Shown here: positions 13,038-25,464 of the stretch, one piece after another
Layout: every line of letters starts with the position of its first letter
Position numbering within the stretch: the stretch's first letter is position 1
DNA from: Chinchilla lanigera
Lineage: Eukaryota; Chordata; Mammalia; Rodentia; Chinchillidae
Direction: 5' to 3'
NCBI RefSeq assembly: GCF_000276665.1
Contig: NW_004955475.1
Span: forward strand, 5,432,358 to 5,496,357
Length of the DNA: 64,000 bases
Notes under the pieces: model-generated
The model's database searches: none
What the model was told of the DNA's origin: nothing
The model's input: the letters and a program-made list of their open reading frames with translations, nothing else
Position numbers and translations under genes: made by a program

Positions 13038-13864
13038 GAGAATAATTTCTAAACCAGATGATGATCTGGTCACTGTGCCTTGTATGTGCATATGTATATC
13101 AAGTTACAAGACTATAACCCATAAATAAGCACAAATATTTATGTCCATTAAAAAACAAAGAAATATCTGCTGAGTCCTCAGGTACAGAGACACTAAGGAG
13201 CTGAGGGTCAGTGTAGAAGTTAATGTTTTTGTTGATTAGGAATTCATGATAATTTGGTGACATTGGATAGAAGGTTCAATGCAAAAATAAGAACAGTAAA
13301 GAGAAATGAAAGCTAGGTTATGGTAGATAGGGTAAGAAGTGAAGCAATCTATGGAAACTACCTTTTTGAGATCATTTTGAGTGGGTGCTGGAAATTTACT
13401 TGTAACTTGAATATGTCTCTACACTGAGATCAAATGTAAGGGACAATGTAAGACGATGTCCAAGAAGAGGCCATTGTGTTAATAACTTTTGTGAGAACAG
13501 AAGTGGGAGTGGTAGATTCCAGTTCTGAACCTTGAGAGGTTCATAAGAGGCACCAGAGGTTGAGGGCTACAGCTTGCAACTCAGCTAAGAATGTTTGGAG
13601 GAGAAGTAGGATTAAGGGAGAGGAAGCTGACAAACCACAATAGCCATGGTTAAGATGAAATGTGAGGATTAACTTCCTGCCAGAGAAGCATAACTCAGGG
13701 CAAGAGAAGTAAGACAGTCTCTTTCTGTGTGACCTCTTAAAATTTACAAACAATTCTGATTTTTAAAAAACTGGTGTGGCCCAACTTTGAAGTAGTGGAG
13801 GAAAGTTAAATAGTCCTTCCAACTGGCATGTAACATCAAAGACAATAGGAAAGTTGACTTGAGT

Positions 13865-14035
13865 TTCAGCTCAGCTGATTACTGAATGTCTTGAGATAAG
13901 TCTTAATTTGAGCACTGTGAAGTTCTGTTTCCTCATCTGTGAAGAAGGGACAAACACCCACCTCTAGAGTGGTTATGATTACACAAGAGGATGTGTATAA
14001 AATGCCCAGCACAGTATTTGCGACACACTACTTGC
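13865..14035 (+). mobile_element. MIR-like SINE
   Basis: Has the MIR core pattern: TTTCCTCATCTGTGAAGAAG, then TGTATAAAATGCCCAGCACAG. Diverged. Confidence 0.6.
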
Positions 14036-14189
14036 TCTTCACTTGTTGGCTCCCTTCCCCCATTTCCTCTGCTTCTTCAGTCCTGTCAGCATGGCATCCT
14101 GATGTCTTCTCCAGCATCCTCTTCCCACTGCTTGCTGTCTTTCCATTTTTCACTGTTAATTATATGAGAAAGCCAACATATAAATAAAG

Positions 14190-14485
14190 AGCAAAATAAA
14201 AGATAGATAATAGGAAGTATGGAGAGCTTTTCCAAATGGAAAGAGGAATAAGAGATGGAGGGATTGGGGAGAGAAGAAAGGGAAGGGGATGAAAATAATA
14301 GACAATTGAAGACAAAAATGGAAATAGAGCTTTTACAAATGGGAAGTGAAACAAAAGTTGGAGGAAGCAGGGAGGGGTGGGAAGGGAAAGGGACCTAGAA
14401 CGAATGGAGATGTGTTATGTACATGTATGAATTCCCCATAACCAATATAATCATTGTCACTGCAAACATGTACTAAAAAGATACA
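14190..14485 (+). repeat. Purine-tract retroposon tail, single unit
   Basis: A/G-rich tract then GTGTTATGTACATGTATGAA, ACTGCAAACATGTACTAAAA. Same unit as at 17455, 27055 and 56140. Could be an L1 3'UTR of this lineage or a separate family. Confidence 0.6.
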
Positions 14486-14489
14486 AAGG

Positions 14490-15892
14490 CCTGTGGATAC
14501 TGGGAAATCCTTACCACAGTGTCCAACAGCTGACAAATAGATTCAAGCTGATCATAGGGGCCTCATCCCCTTTGCCCTCTAGATACATTGCCAAGACTTA
14601 CAGGTGAGCTAGGCAGCTTCTGTGTGTCTAATGCCATCAGTAAATCATAGAAGCAGGCATAGCATATAATTAGAGGCATTCACAAGATCCAAATGTTATA
14701 TTTCCTTGTTAGGGAGAGATGACTGCTGAGAGCACCGGCAGGTCTCCCTACAAATCGCATGGGGACTCATATTCAAGCTCAAGGGCAACATCAAAGGAAG
14801 CTTCATGAAGGCTGCCCACAGAGGCCTAAAATATTGGTATTATCATTTTACAGTTTAGGGAACTTTTTTTCCCATATGTTAGGTAAGGATATAAAATATA
14901 TGCAAAATAGGTAATATCTATAATGTAGTGATGTTAAATAGCAAATAATATTATTTATTATAATAAAAATAACAGATAATAAATAATATAAGTGAATATA
15001 ACTAACATTGATGATTTACATAGCTATAATATTACATACATATACAAAGCCCAAAGAACATTACTTAGTCTGGATCATCTTTTAGTTCTAGTTTTAAACA
15101 TCTTTGAAGAAAGACTTCTCTAAACTCTTCTACTAGATTAGGTTTACTATTCTTTGCTCTCATAACACCCTGTACAGTATTTATCCTCAATAACACTATT
15201 GTATTTGTGGGCTTGTTTGATGACTGCCTATTTCCCCCATTTGAATATGAGTTACAGAAAAGCAGGCCCCCTGTCAATATTATTATTTTGGTATCTGGGT
15301 CACCAAATCAATTGACAAATCCGTAGGAGAGTGCTCTTAAAGACCATCTGTTTCACCCCATCTGTAAATGGGGAGACTGATACCCAGAGCAAAGTAGGAA
15401 AATTCTCAGTGTCACACTTCAAGCCATGGCATAGCTAAGCCTGGCACTCAGGTCTCCTGGCATTCCAAGCCTGTTATTCATGAACCTTCAACCTTAATTG
15501 CTTGTGTGTCCTTGGTCACCAGGAAAGAGGATCAAAAACAAAAATGGTCCAAGCTCTCATAATTTGCATGTCACCTCATTTTCTGGCCAACATAAAGATA
15601 GAATTCTTTTTCACCAACAAATACTTATTGAGCTCCTGCTATAAACAAGGCAGTTGTAAGCATTAGGGGTATAATTATAAGTAAGATAAAACCACTGCCC
15701 TCATGGACCTTACATTCTAGTAGGGGGTATAGATGGTAAACAAAAATATAAAACTCTAGAGACAAAGAGCAAAGGCAAATGACAGACTAGTGGAAATATC
15801 TTTACTTATTACATATGAAGGTAAATCTCTAACGTATAAAAAACTCCAAAACTCAATTAAGAAAAAGAAGTCAATGAGTAAGATGTGATACG
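14490..15892. other. Intergenic, ancient repeat only
   Basis: 15603-15760 is an ancient mammalian repeat (ACAAATACTTATTGAGCTCC ... CATGGACCTTACATTCTAGT). No gene. Confidence 0.55.
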
Positions 15893-16033
15893 AAGCCAGG
15901 CTGCATGCCTGTGATCCCAGTACTCAGAAGACTGAAGCAGGAGAATCCTCAAGAGTTCTAGGCCAGCATGGGCTACAGAGTGAGTTCAAGGCCAGCCTGA
16001 ACTACACAATGAGACCTTGTATCAAAAAAAAGC
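15893..16033 (+). mobile_element. B1 SINE
   Basis: 7SL-derived: GAAGCCAGGCTGCATGCCTG, TGATCCCAGTACTCAGAAG, AAGGCCAGCCTGAACTACA, then GACCTTGT and A-tail. B1 is rodent-specific. Confidence 0.88.
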
Positions 16034-16579
16034 CATAAAGAAATGTGATACTGATTTTTTAAAAATGCAGTTTTGTTCCTTGTGACTATTTGCAATAGGC
16101 TATTGCGAGTTGGTTCCTCATTTTCTTTCTTTCTTGTCTATTGAAAACGGTTCCCTTGTAGAAACTCTTAGGTGGACCATTGTAGGAGATAGATAAGAAT
16201 GGTTGGTTAGGATCACTCAAGCTATTTTTGTCATTAATAGAAGCTCCTAAAGGACTATGACCAGGAATTAGGAGAGAGAGTGAAGATTAAAATCAATTTG
16301 TTTTTCTGTGTTTAAAGAACTCTCTGGAGTTTCCATTTTATCTACTTCAGTTATTTTGTCTTTTTAAGAGCTAAGCAAAGGTCAGTTTGAGATCAGCTCC
16401 TTCCCTAATGGTTACAAATTGAAAATTAATGAGGTTTTCCTGTATAAAACTGTCCTTGTAGACCAAAATGGTAGCTGGCTTGAATTTGACATTTCTTAAG
16501 CAAACAGATTACTGCAAGATTCCTATCACTCATTGATTGTGACATGACATTTAAATCCTGGCTGTACCATTTTCTAGTT

Positions 16580-16745
16580 TTAACATAGCATAACTGGAAC
16601 CTCAGGCCTTCCTCTACCAAATAAGAATAATTATTGTATCTCCTTCATAAAATTATGGTGAGGATTTTATAACCTAATATATGTAAAGTACTGGAAACAA
16701 TGCCTCACACTTAATAAGCTCATAATATTTGTTCATTGTTATTAT
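16580..16745 (+). mobile_element. MIR-like SINE
   Basis: Core pattern: CCTCAGGCCTTCCTCTACCA, AATTATGGTGAGGATTTTAT, AGTACTGGAAACAATGCCTC. Confidence 0.55.
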
Positions 16746-17454
16746 TACAGTAAAAAATGGTAGGTCTAAGTTCTCTGTTTTCTTCCAGGATATATTTGGT
16801 ATATTGGGTAGGTCTTGAGGTGCAATATTTATTCAATATTTATTCAATATTTATTCTCCTACATCCATAAATATGAAAATGTTCATAGGCTTGTATCTAT
16901 CCTGTTGTACCAGTAGTCCCTCTATTCACATGAGTTGACCGTATCCTTTCCTACCTCCACAGTAGGACTCAGGTCCTTTCTACTTCCTGCTTCCTGGAAT
17001 GCGTTTCTCTCACTATTGATCCTATTATCCTTCAAGGGTCTTTAAGATGCTTCCTCTTTTGGGAATCCAAGACCAGTTGTAAATAATTATTCTACCTTCT
17101 TTGTCTTCATTAGGCTTGGCTATAGAAGGGCACTGTGCTGTCTGCGCCCTCTCTAGCTTCTCACGTCTCATTGGGTAAATTCCAATCCCAAATCCTCAAC
17201 AGAGCATACCAGGCTTCCTTCAGTTTGCCCCACTGAATACTCGCTTTGCGTTGTTCTTTCCCTTGCTCACTTTATTCCGCGCTAAATCAGCTTTCTTCTC
17301 TTCTTGAAGTATGCAAATTATTTCTCATGTCAGGGCCCCTACATATACTATTTCTTCTGATTGGAAATGTTTTTTGTCTATTATTCACTTGGCTGCTTCC
17401 TTTTCATTTTTCAGTCTCACCTTAGAAGTTACTTCCTCTGAGTGGGGAGATCAT

Positions 17455-17762
17455 TCTCAAAGATGAAGGGGATCAAGAGATGGAGGTAGTGGGAAGGAGG
17501 TGAAGGGGTTAGGTAAGACAAAACAAGAACTGGGACGTGTTATGCACATGTACCAACTCAATGCAAGGAATGCAAACGTTATATACTACAAACATGCACA
17601 AAAAGAAAGGGGATTAATAGACGATTGGAGGGGAGAAGGGGAGGAAGGCAAGGAGTGGTGAACCAAGGAATTAAGAGGCATTATGCATATGTACCAACTT
17701 GCCGCAGGGAATGTAAACATTATGTGCACACATGTACTAGTAAACTAAAATCAAATTTAAAA
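17455..17762 (+). repeat. Purine-tract retroposon tail, tandem dimer
   Basis: Two units, about 17455-17607 and 17611-17762. Each has a G/A-rich tract, then TGCACATGTACCAACT or TGCATATGTACCAACT, then GGAATG, AAACATT or AAACGTT, and an A-rich end. Confidence 0.7.
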
Positions 17763-17764
17763 TA

Positions 17765-20700
17765 TTAAAAAAGGTTACTTCCACCGAAAATTTTCTTTTA
17801 CCTATGTAAGCCTGGTGGAGTAGCTTCCTTTGCTATGTGTTATCCCAAGTCACTGGAATTCTCACTTTCTTGTCACTCTTACTTATAAGTATTTATTCTG
17901 TCGCTATTTTCTACCACACTGTGAGTGCCAAGAAGGAAAGCCTTTGATCTGTCTTGTTCACTTCTCTATAGTGAGTGCCTCATTCATTATATAATTTATT
18001 CATTGAATGAATCTAGTGCAGACTCATTATAGAGATAGAAATATGGAGGGCAAAAGGCAGTGAGCGATTTGCTCAAAGTTACACAGAGAATCAGAGTCAA
18101 AGAAAAGACTGTGTTCAGGTCTCCTGATGACTTGTGCAGTGTTCTTTTCATGCACTGTACCTCTACTATTCTATTCATTCCTTATATGTACTTATGTAGC
18201 AGTCTGACTTCTGGACGAGGCTATGAATTCCTTGAAGGTAGGGAACCACATCTTTTACCTGCTCTGGTTACTACGGCAGCTGAAACCTCATATAGCAAGT
18301 GAACACTGGAAATATGGCTAGTCTAAATTGAGATGTACTGTTAATGATTGTTTGTATTGTTTACAAGTTAAAATAACATTTTGGATGCATTGGGATCAGT
18401 AAAATATGTTATTGAAATTAGTTTCACGTATTTCATTTTTTAGAAATTAAAATGCAGACATTTAAAATATTTATTTACTGATCCACTTGAAAGTAGCAAT
18501 AATGAACACATTGCATGTTAACATAACATTTTATGTGAAAGTATTGCCCTTTAAGCAGACTCCCTGTCTTAACTGTCAGTTTGTTCCACCATATTCTTGC
18601 AAAATATTAATATGGCTATTAGAATATTTGTAATTTATATTATATTTTATTATGTTATTATATATTCCTGTTCTGTTGTACATTTATTTTTCCTATTGGC
18701 ACCAAACATAAAGATTTGCAGTTGTTCAACACTCCCTTGTTCAATTAAGTTGATTAGTAGTTAGTGGGTTAACTGATGTCATTTACCTTGTCAATATCAC
18801 CGGCTTTGTGAGGAGCTGCACATTAAAACATGTTCCCAGGCTCAGGTGTACAAGAAATTATTTAATTCTTGACCAAGAATATTCTATGCATTACACCAGG
18901 CTTTGGGTTTCCTCTCAGAGGAAGCCCCTGTGCAACGCTATGCAGAGCAATCACCAGAGTTGAGATGTAATGTGTGCTCAGAGGAAGTGGCCATGGCTTT
19001 GCAATTGTCCTTGGGGCCTCTTGAAAGGTTTCTGAAAGTAGATGAGGGTGACTGATCAGAGGGATGAACTCAAAATAAAAGGAGGCTTTCCAAATTTCTT
19101 CATGGAAGCAAGATAAGCTAATGAGTGTGGGTAATTTTGGCCATAAAGTCTCCTTCTTATGTTTATCCATTAAGTCATTCATTTATTCACTCGCAATTCT
19201 AGAGAAACTAGTTTATTCCTCACCCTAGGATGACAGTAGGGGATCGGAAACAGTCCTTACTCTGGGAAGTTCTTTGTCTCCTGGGAGAGACAGATACTAA
19301 TAAGCATAGTGCAGACAGGGTTTTTTTTTAGACCAGAGGGGAGTAAGATAGAGAACAACTATTGCTGGAAGTGGTCAGAGAAGGTTTTCCAAAGACAAAG
19401 AATATCAATATTTTTCTCTCTGTCCTTTAAGATTGTGCTAAGTCTTATTCTTTTAAGACTCTAATTTCTAATTTCCATCATCTCTTGTCCCTCACTTTGA
19501 AAGAATTGTATCTTTCTATCTACTCCTCTGATGGCACATTATACCTTTGTGAAACCATTTGTCACATTCTGTAGGGGGATGCAGTTCTCTGAGTGGATGT
19601 CTGTTACCCTTCACATCCAGCCTAATAAATCCCTCCATCTGATATGGTGACTGAGGCTCAGACAGGGTGTGTGGGACCATTCAAGCTTAATGAATTACAG
19701 AGCTGGCCCTATAACCCAGGGGTTACAGTCTAGGGTCTAAGACACAGGCGCTCTTTCTCAGTGTTTTTTGTATTCCATCACTAAATGAGTAAATGAATGT
19801 GTCAGTGTCTGTCCCCAGCATTGCCTGCCTAGTCCCTCTGTCAGCTCTCAGCTCTCTTCCCTTCCCTCTCATCTCCCTCCATGAGAATCGCCATGGCAAA
19901 AGAAAAGCAAAGTGGGAGGTTTCTTTGAATTTTTGTTGTCCTCAGCAACAGTTTGCACAGTCAACTGTTAAAAAGAGATCTCTTTTTGCTTTTATTGCAA
20001 ACTGGGCCCTTTCCATTGTGCTTGTGTTGGAGAGTAAAGAGGAACTCCAAGACACTCAGTGTCCTTTGTTCTAATTCAGTCACTCTGCATAGGTGGTATA
20101 ATTTGTGAACCCTTCTGATTTTAATATTCCTTCCGGGACCTACCTGCTATGGGGCTCAAAATGGACAACCGCAATTACTCCTTTAAGTGAAAGCATTATC
20201 TTCAGTAAGGCCTTGTTAAAAAGCCAGTGGAGTACCTTAACTGACAGAGCAGAAAAAAGAGTGGGTAGCTGAACTTAAATTTCTATAGTGTGAGTTGAAG
20301 ATGGTCCTTTCCTGGCAAAGTGCCCACAGGACCATTCTGCTTCTGTCTCAAGCTTTAGGCAGAAACCAAAACTGAACAGGAACTTAGTCTTTCTAGAAGC
20401 TAGATCCGGGGAAACTAGTCTCAATGCTTAAACTAATAAATTATTCTGGTAGGAGGAAGTTTTCTGCAGAGTAATGTGAGTGCATGTGAATTCCTTTCCC
20501 AGGCTGTCCCCAGAGCCTTAGGCTCTGCCACCACAGGGTAGCCCAAAGTGAGCGTAGAGGAGCAAGCACGGCGCGTGTCATAACAAAACCTGGAATATTT
20601 TAGTTGCAGAGGCAACTAAGGCCATCTAGTCCAGCCTTGGTGGCTAAGTACGTAACCAAGGCTCATGGGCTGAAACAGAGTTGGTATTAGGGCCCAGAGC

Positions 20701-22870
20701 TCCTCCTCCAAGGATGTGCTCTTTTTTCTTAGCATAAGTATATAACCCTGCTTGTGGTATGGACAGATTATTTACCAGACTTGAATACTACCCAGGGCCC
20801 TCCTTCAACCTGTGTTGAATATTGCCTATGGCAGCACTGCAATCATTAATGGCTACCCCAAGGACATCTTGAAAGCATCTCACGACTTGCCCTTCTCATT
20901 CTCTGTGTCATTAGAATTCATGACGGAGAGCACTGCGTGGTGGAACCATCATCTTTCTGGCTGTAAATGGGAACTTCTGAGGGACTGAAAACATGAGGCT
21001 GTAGGAAACCACTTACTTTCTTTTAATATTCATATCCATTACTCCCCCTGAAGGTCACAGTTGAACTTAAGGGCCTGTACTGTCTATTCTTTCTCAAGGC
21101 CAACTATTTTTGTCTCTTTTTATTGTAGTCAATGTGGAAAGGAGGGAAAAACCCTAACATTTGGAGTCCGAACTTCACTATTTTCTAGATTTGTTTGTTC
21201 AGACTAATAACTATTTCCATGTGCATCAGTTTCCTTACCTACCAACTAGAAAAATTATAATACCACATCAGAGGGCTGATTGTTAAGTAAATGAAACAAT
21301 GTCCATAAAGCACATAATAAAGCGATCTAATAAATGTGAATTTCCTTCTTTCTATTCCTCTGTAAATCACTTGGATGTCAGACTGTGACTTGTGGCTGTA
21401 GCTGCGCTAGTAAGGGCAGTTTTATAAGCATGTGAACTGTGCAGTTTCACTAATCTCCATCCTTAGAAGGACACCACACCACACTTGGTTTAATGATCTC
21501 CTGTCACCCTCTTGAAATTCCTATTTTTTATAAGGGGCTTATCACTTTAATTTAGTACTAGGTGCTGAAAATTTGGTAGGCAGTTCTGTGTACCAGAAGA
21601 GCAGTTAGAGATAAACGGGGTATTCTAGAGCCATAAGTCATTCTGATAGTGAGAAAATACACGATTTAGACTTGATAGAAATGGGATCAATACGCAGCTT
21701 TGCCACTAACTTGCTTTGAGATGTTGGTTATTTCCTTCAATCCCTCATTGATTCAGTTTATCAATTATGACAACAGGGATTTTGATTAGATAACGGAACA
21801 GCTCTGACATTCCAAGATTCCCTGTTACTCAGGGAAAACCTGAATAAAGGCTAGGAACAGCCCATGCTTTCTGTTCTCCCTCTCTGCAGCGTGGGGAGCC
21901 AGTGTCTGGTGGAGGCTGGCTGAGACTGGGTGGGGATATAGTAGTGGGGACTATTGCTGCAGTAGCAGGCCCTTTCACAACAGCCCTGTTTTGTCACTTT
22001 GTACCCAGATTTCCGTTGGCTAACCTCAAGCCTATCTTCCTCGTTTCTGTTTCCTCTTCAGGATACCAAGGGCCCTACAAGACACATGACCTTCCTGCTC
22101 ACAACATAAAGCTCAGTTCTCTCTGGCCTCTACAGTTTGGCTCAGCACCAGGGAAGCCATGACCCTCCAAGAACAAAGTGCCGCTCCAATGGCAGGTATA
22201 GTATCCATTTGCTCTCTTCTTGGATTACGAAGCTGGGGCAGTGTCTATAGTAGCTGGGGTGACTTGGATCTGCTCATCCCATTCTTCTCAGATCCTCTTC
22301 AAGGACTGAGGTTCAAGCATGAGACAGATGAAATTTCGTGCTGCCTTTCCATCTAGAGGTTTCTAGCGGTTGGGAGAAGGGGGGATAGTATTTTTTACTA
22401 AAGGACGATGTTTATTTAGAAGACAATAAAATTTTCTTTAGTCTCAGGAGTCAGGAAATTTGAGTAGCAATCCTGGTTTTGTCACTTACCCTAAGTTTAT
22501 CTTTACAACGGTCCTTTCTCCAGGTTAGGACTCAGTGTTTGATTCTCTTCTGCAAGGAATAAGAAGAGACTCAGTGTTTTCTTTTTTAAAGAAGAGGAAG
22601 AGATGGATTCGCTGGAGGCTGTTTAAAAATTTAGTGTTGATATTCCTTATTTTGATAGGTGTCATCCCTCCATTGAAAAAGATGAGAGTGGTCCTTGACT
22701 ATATATCTCTAGGCAGGGCTTAACACACCCAGGAGGAAAGCTGGTAGTGATACATATATATATAGTATTCTCTGAGATGTATGACTCAAAGGTGAAATGC
22801 TTTTCTATTTTTAGTCTTACACTTGACTGCTAATATTTCAAAACTAAATGGACCTTTTGAAAACATTTTC
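17765..22870. other. Intergenic, no gene seen
   Basis: Five kilobases with only short reading frames. A MIR-like piece lies at about 21180-21345. No exon, RNA gene or young repeat recognised. Confidence 0.5.
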
Positions 22871-22872
22871 AG

Positions 22873-22975
22873 TCGGCCTGGGGATTTAGCTCAGTGGCAC
22901 AGCACCTGCTTGGCAAGCACGAGGTTGTGAGCTTGATTCCCAGTACCGGGAAAAAAAAAAAAAAAGAAAAGAAAA
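22873..22975 (+). mobile_element. ID-type SINE with 13-bp target-site duplication
   Basis: GGCCTGGGGATTTAGCTCAG through CCCAGTACCGGG and a long A-rich tail. Flanked by GAAAACATTTTCA at 22859-22871 and 22976-22988. Confidence 0.92.
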
Positions 22976-22989
22976 GAAAACATTTTCAA

Positions 22990-24282
22990 ATGGGAGATAG
23001 TGAAGTCCAGAAAGAGGAAGGGACTTTCCTAAAATCACTCAATGAAACTGTGGCAGAACTGACTCTTTAGTTTCCAGCCCCGTGCCCTGTCTGTTCTATC
23101 CTAGGAGAACCGAAACAGTAAGAGGCAGGGACTTCCCTAAAATTGTCCCAGTTTATCCTCCTTAATCTCGAGCCAGTCTGTATTTTTAGTCACGGTCCTG
23201 ATGATTTTTTTCTCAACTCACTTTTCCTATAGTTTATTTATTCTGGGTAAAAAGATTCCCCACATGTTTATTTGTGCCTTCATCTCCAAGCCTATCCTCC
23301 CCAATTCCTTTCTTTAAAACTGGCCTATCCTTTGCCTCAAAAATAGCAGCTTTGTGGAGCTCTCCAAAGGAGGATTTATATTACAAATGAGAACAAATGA
23401 TGACATTTCATATACTTTAATGGACCAACAGGAAATCTTTAAGAGTCCCACAGTTCACCCCATGTAGTTATTCATTTCTTTTTCCTATGTGTCTGGTCAA
23501 ACTTTCTCAATTGTATCTTCTTTTGCTACACATATTCCATTAGAAAGTCATGGACTAAAATAGCAAAAGTGGAAATAAAAGCAATCTACTCCCAGCTCAG
23601 CTGCTGAATCCTTCACTCAATACTGGGGCAGCATTGTATATAAAGCTTCTGGTCTTCTTGAGGTGAATGACACCAGCAAGGACATCCAAGAGGTCGCACA
23701 TAACACCAGGTTATCTAGGTCTTCTTCCTGAAGCTAGTAGGCTATGAAGGCAATGATGACAGAGGGAGCTTATCAGTCTGTTTCTTTACCCGGCCACCGC
23801 AACTCAAACTCAGTAACCAGCTTCCTTGGCTAGCTTCCTTCCACAGCTTCAGCAGCCGAACCAAAGACTCCTTGAACTCCTATGTAAGAGGGTCTGGAAA
23901 GCTCAACAATTTCCAACAACCCTACCAGGTAAGTTTTCTTTTCCCCATTTCTAGAGAAGACAACTGAAGCTCAAAGAAAAACTTGCCCCAGCCATCACTG
24001 CCTTGTTGGTGGTCAACACTACATTAGGACACAACTCTCTTCGCTTCTTTCCATTACACTTTATATAGTGACCATGGATGCTGCTTTAGCTGAGAATCAC
24101 ACTTCGGAATGCTTTAAGGTAGATTGTATAGACAGAGAAGTGGGGATGTGGGGAAGACAGTTGAGATCCTTACCTTTGAGATCACTCCCAGATGTCAAAC
24201 TGGAGGGGCGTATCACCCCTTTATATTTAATGAGAGAGTTAAAAAATCACTGATTATTTCTTGCTGAAAAATCTCATGGGAG
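22990..24282. other. Intergenic, no gene seen
   Basis: 23620-23930 looks slightly more GC-rich but has no open frame with splice sites that I could support. Confidence 0.5.
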
Positions 24283-24390
24283 GGCTGGAAATATAGCTCA
24301 GCTGTACAAGCACCTGTGTAGCAAGCGCAAGGTCTTGAGTTCTATTCCCAGTATCAAAAGCCAAAATGAAACAACAACAACAAAAAAAAC
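24283..24390 (+). mobile_element. ID-type SINE (plus strand), left of hairpin
   Basis: GGGCTGGAAATATAGCTCAG, AGCGCAAGGTCTTGAGTTC, CCCAGTATC, then CAA-rich tail. CTCATGGGA occurs just before it and again after its tail, the probable target duplication. Confidence 0.85.
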
Positions 24391-24394
24391 CCAC

Positions 24395-24485
24395 CTCATG
24401 GGAAAGTTTTATATTCCTGGTAATCTTGGAGTATTTCTATTTTTCTTTTTCCAAGATTATCAGGAATGTAAAATTTTCCCATGAG
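24395..24485. repeat. Inverted repeat, 36-bp arms, 19-bp loop
   Basis: Left arm 24395-24430, right arm 24450-24485; 33 of 36 positions pair, and the three mismatches are transitions that would allow G-U pairs on one RNA strand. Sits between two opposed ID SINEs. Confidence 0.9.
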
Positions 24486-24577
24486 TTTTTTTTTTTTGTT
24501 TTTTTTTTAATCAAACTCAGGACCTCGCACCTGCCAGTCAGGAGCTTGTGCTGCTGAACTATATCCCTGATCCAGTA
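24486..24577 (-). mobile_element. ID-type SINE (minus strand), right of hairpin
   Basis: T-rich start (antisense A-tail), AACTCAGGACCTCGCACCTG, GCTGCTGAACTATATCCCTG. Diverged from the plus-strand copy on the left, so probably an independent insertion. Confidence 0.82.
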
Positions 24578-24944
24578 TTTCTTTTTCTCATGCCACTATT
24601 TAACATAGACCAAATATTTCTCACAGATCAACTGCCAGAACTAGGAAGGGCATAAGTTTGAAACTTATAGCCTGGCAATTTAAGCAATAGGATCTGGATA
24701 TTATCAACTCTGAAAGAAGTTCCAGGCCTGACCCTGGTCCTGGCAGCTTCTTTATTATCTGATGGTTATGAGTTAAGGATCGCAGTGTCATCTGCAAATT
24801 CCACTGTCTGGTTATTCCTCTTCATCGCTGTGCTTCTCCCTTTTCCCAGGGGGATGTACAAAGCAGAGAGGCCAAATGGGACCAAAGTGAGGAAAGGTAC
24901 AGGGCAAAATGGGGATGATGTAAGGCATAATTCCTAGCTGCAAA

Positions 24945-25055
24945 CAATTTACTGTGTGACTTTAAGTAGCTCCTTCCCCAATATGAAGCTTCAGTTTCTT
25001 GTTTAAAGTTTTGAGTGAGTGAGACTAGATGATCTCTAAGGGCACTTATCTTGCT
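24945..25055 (+). mobile_element. MIR-like SINE
   Basis: TACTGTGTGACTTTAAGTAG, then TAGATGATCTCTAAGGGCAC, the MIR core order. Confidence 0.6.
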
Positions 25056-25295
25056 TCCATTCTTGGATCCTTATGGAATAAGGAGATCATGTCAGAGAGG
25101 GATGAGGCCATAAGAAATGTCTGTCATTTCACTCCCAATTCTGTTAAGTCAATTTCCAGTAGCTCCTGTTTTACTTCTGCTGGCACAGCCATCATTTTTA
25201 AACATTTGTGGTATATTGCATACTAAACTAAGGCCTTCACATGCATTAGCTCATGTCATTCTCATGGAAAATTTAGGAGGTCAGTCTCGTACACA

Positions 25296-25462
25296 TTTTT
25301 GTGGTAGTAGTGATTGAACTGAGCTACATCCCTAGTTCTTTTTTTTTAAATTTTAAACCAGGATCTCACTAAGTTGCTAAGTTGTCTAGACTGGGTTGAA
25401 AGTTGTGATCCTCCTGCCTCAGCCTCCCAGAGTGTGGGATTATAGCAGCACATCTAGCTCTT
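25296..25462 (-). mobile_element. B1-dID composite SINE
   Basis: Antisense dimer: ID-like part (GATTGAACTGAGCTACATCC) joined through a T-rich linker to B1 (CCAGGATCTCACTAAGTTGC, GATCCTCCTGCCTCAGCCTC). Such fusions are known from squirrel- and guinea-pig-related rodents as well as others. Confidence 0.75.
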
Positions 25463-25464
25463 TA

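Noticed and set aside
12743..13045. Open frames running through the N gap
   Set aside because: They are artefacts of unknown bases translated as X and of SINE sequence.
22873..22960. tRNA gene
   Set aside because: The tRNA-like box A and box B belong to an ID SINE with an A-tail and target duplication; no cloverleaf with a full acceptor stem.
23620..23930. Possible exon or processed pseudogene
   Set aside because: No open frame of useful length, no protein similarity recognised and no convincing splice sites.
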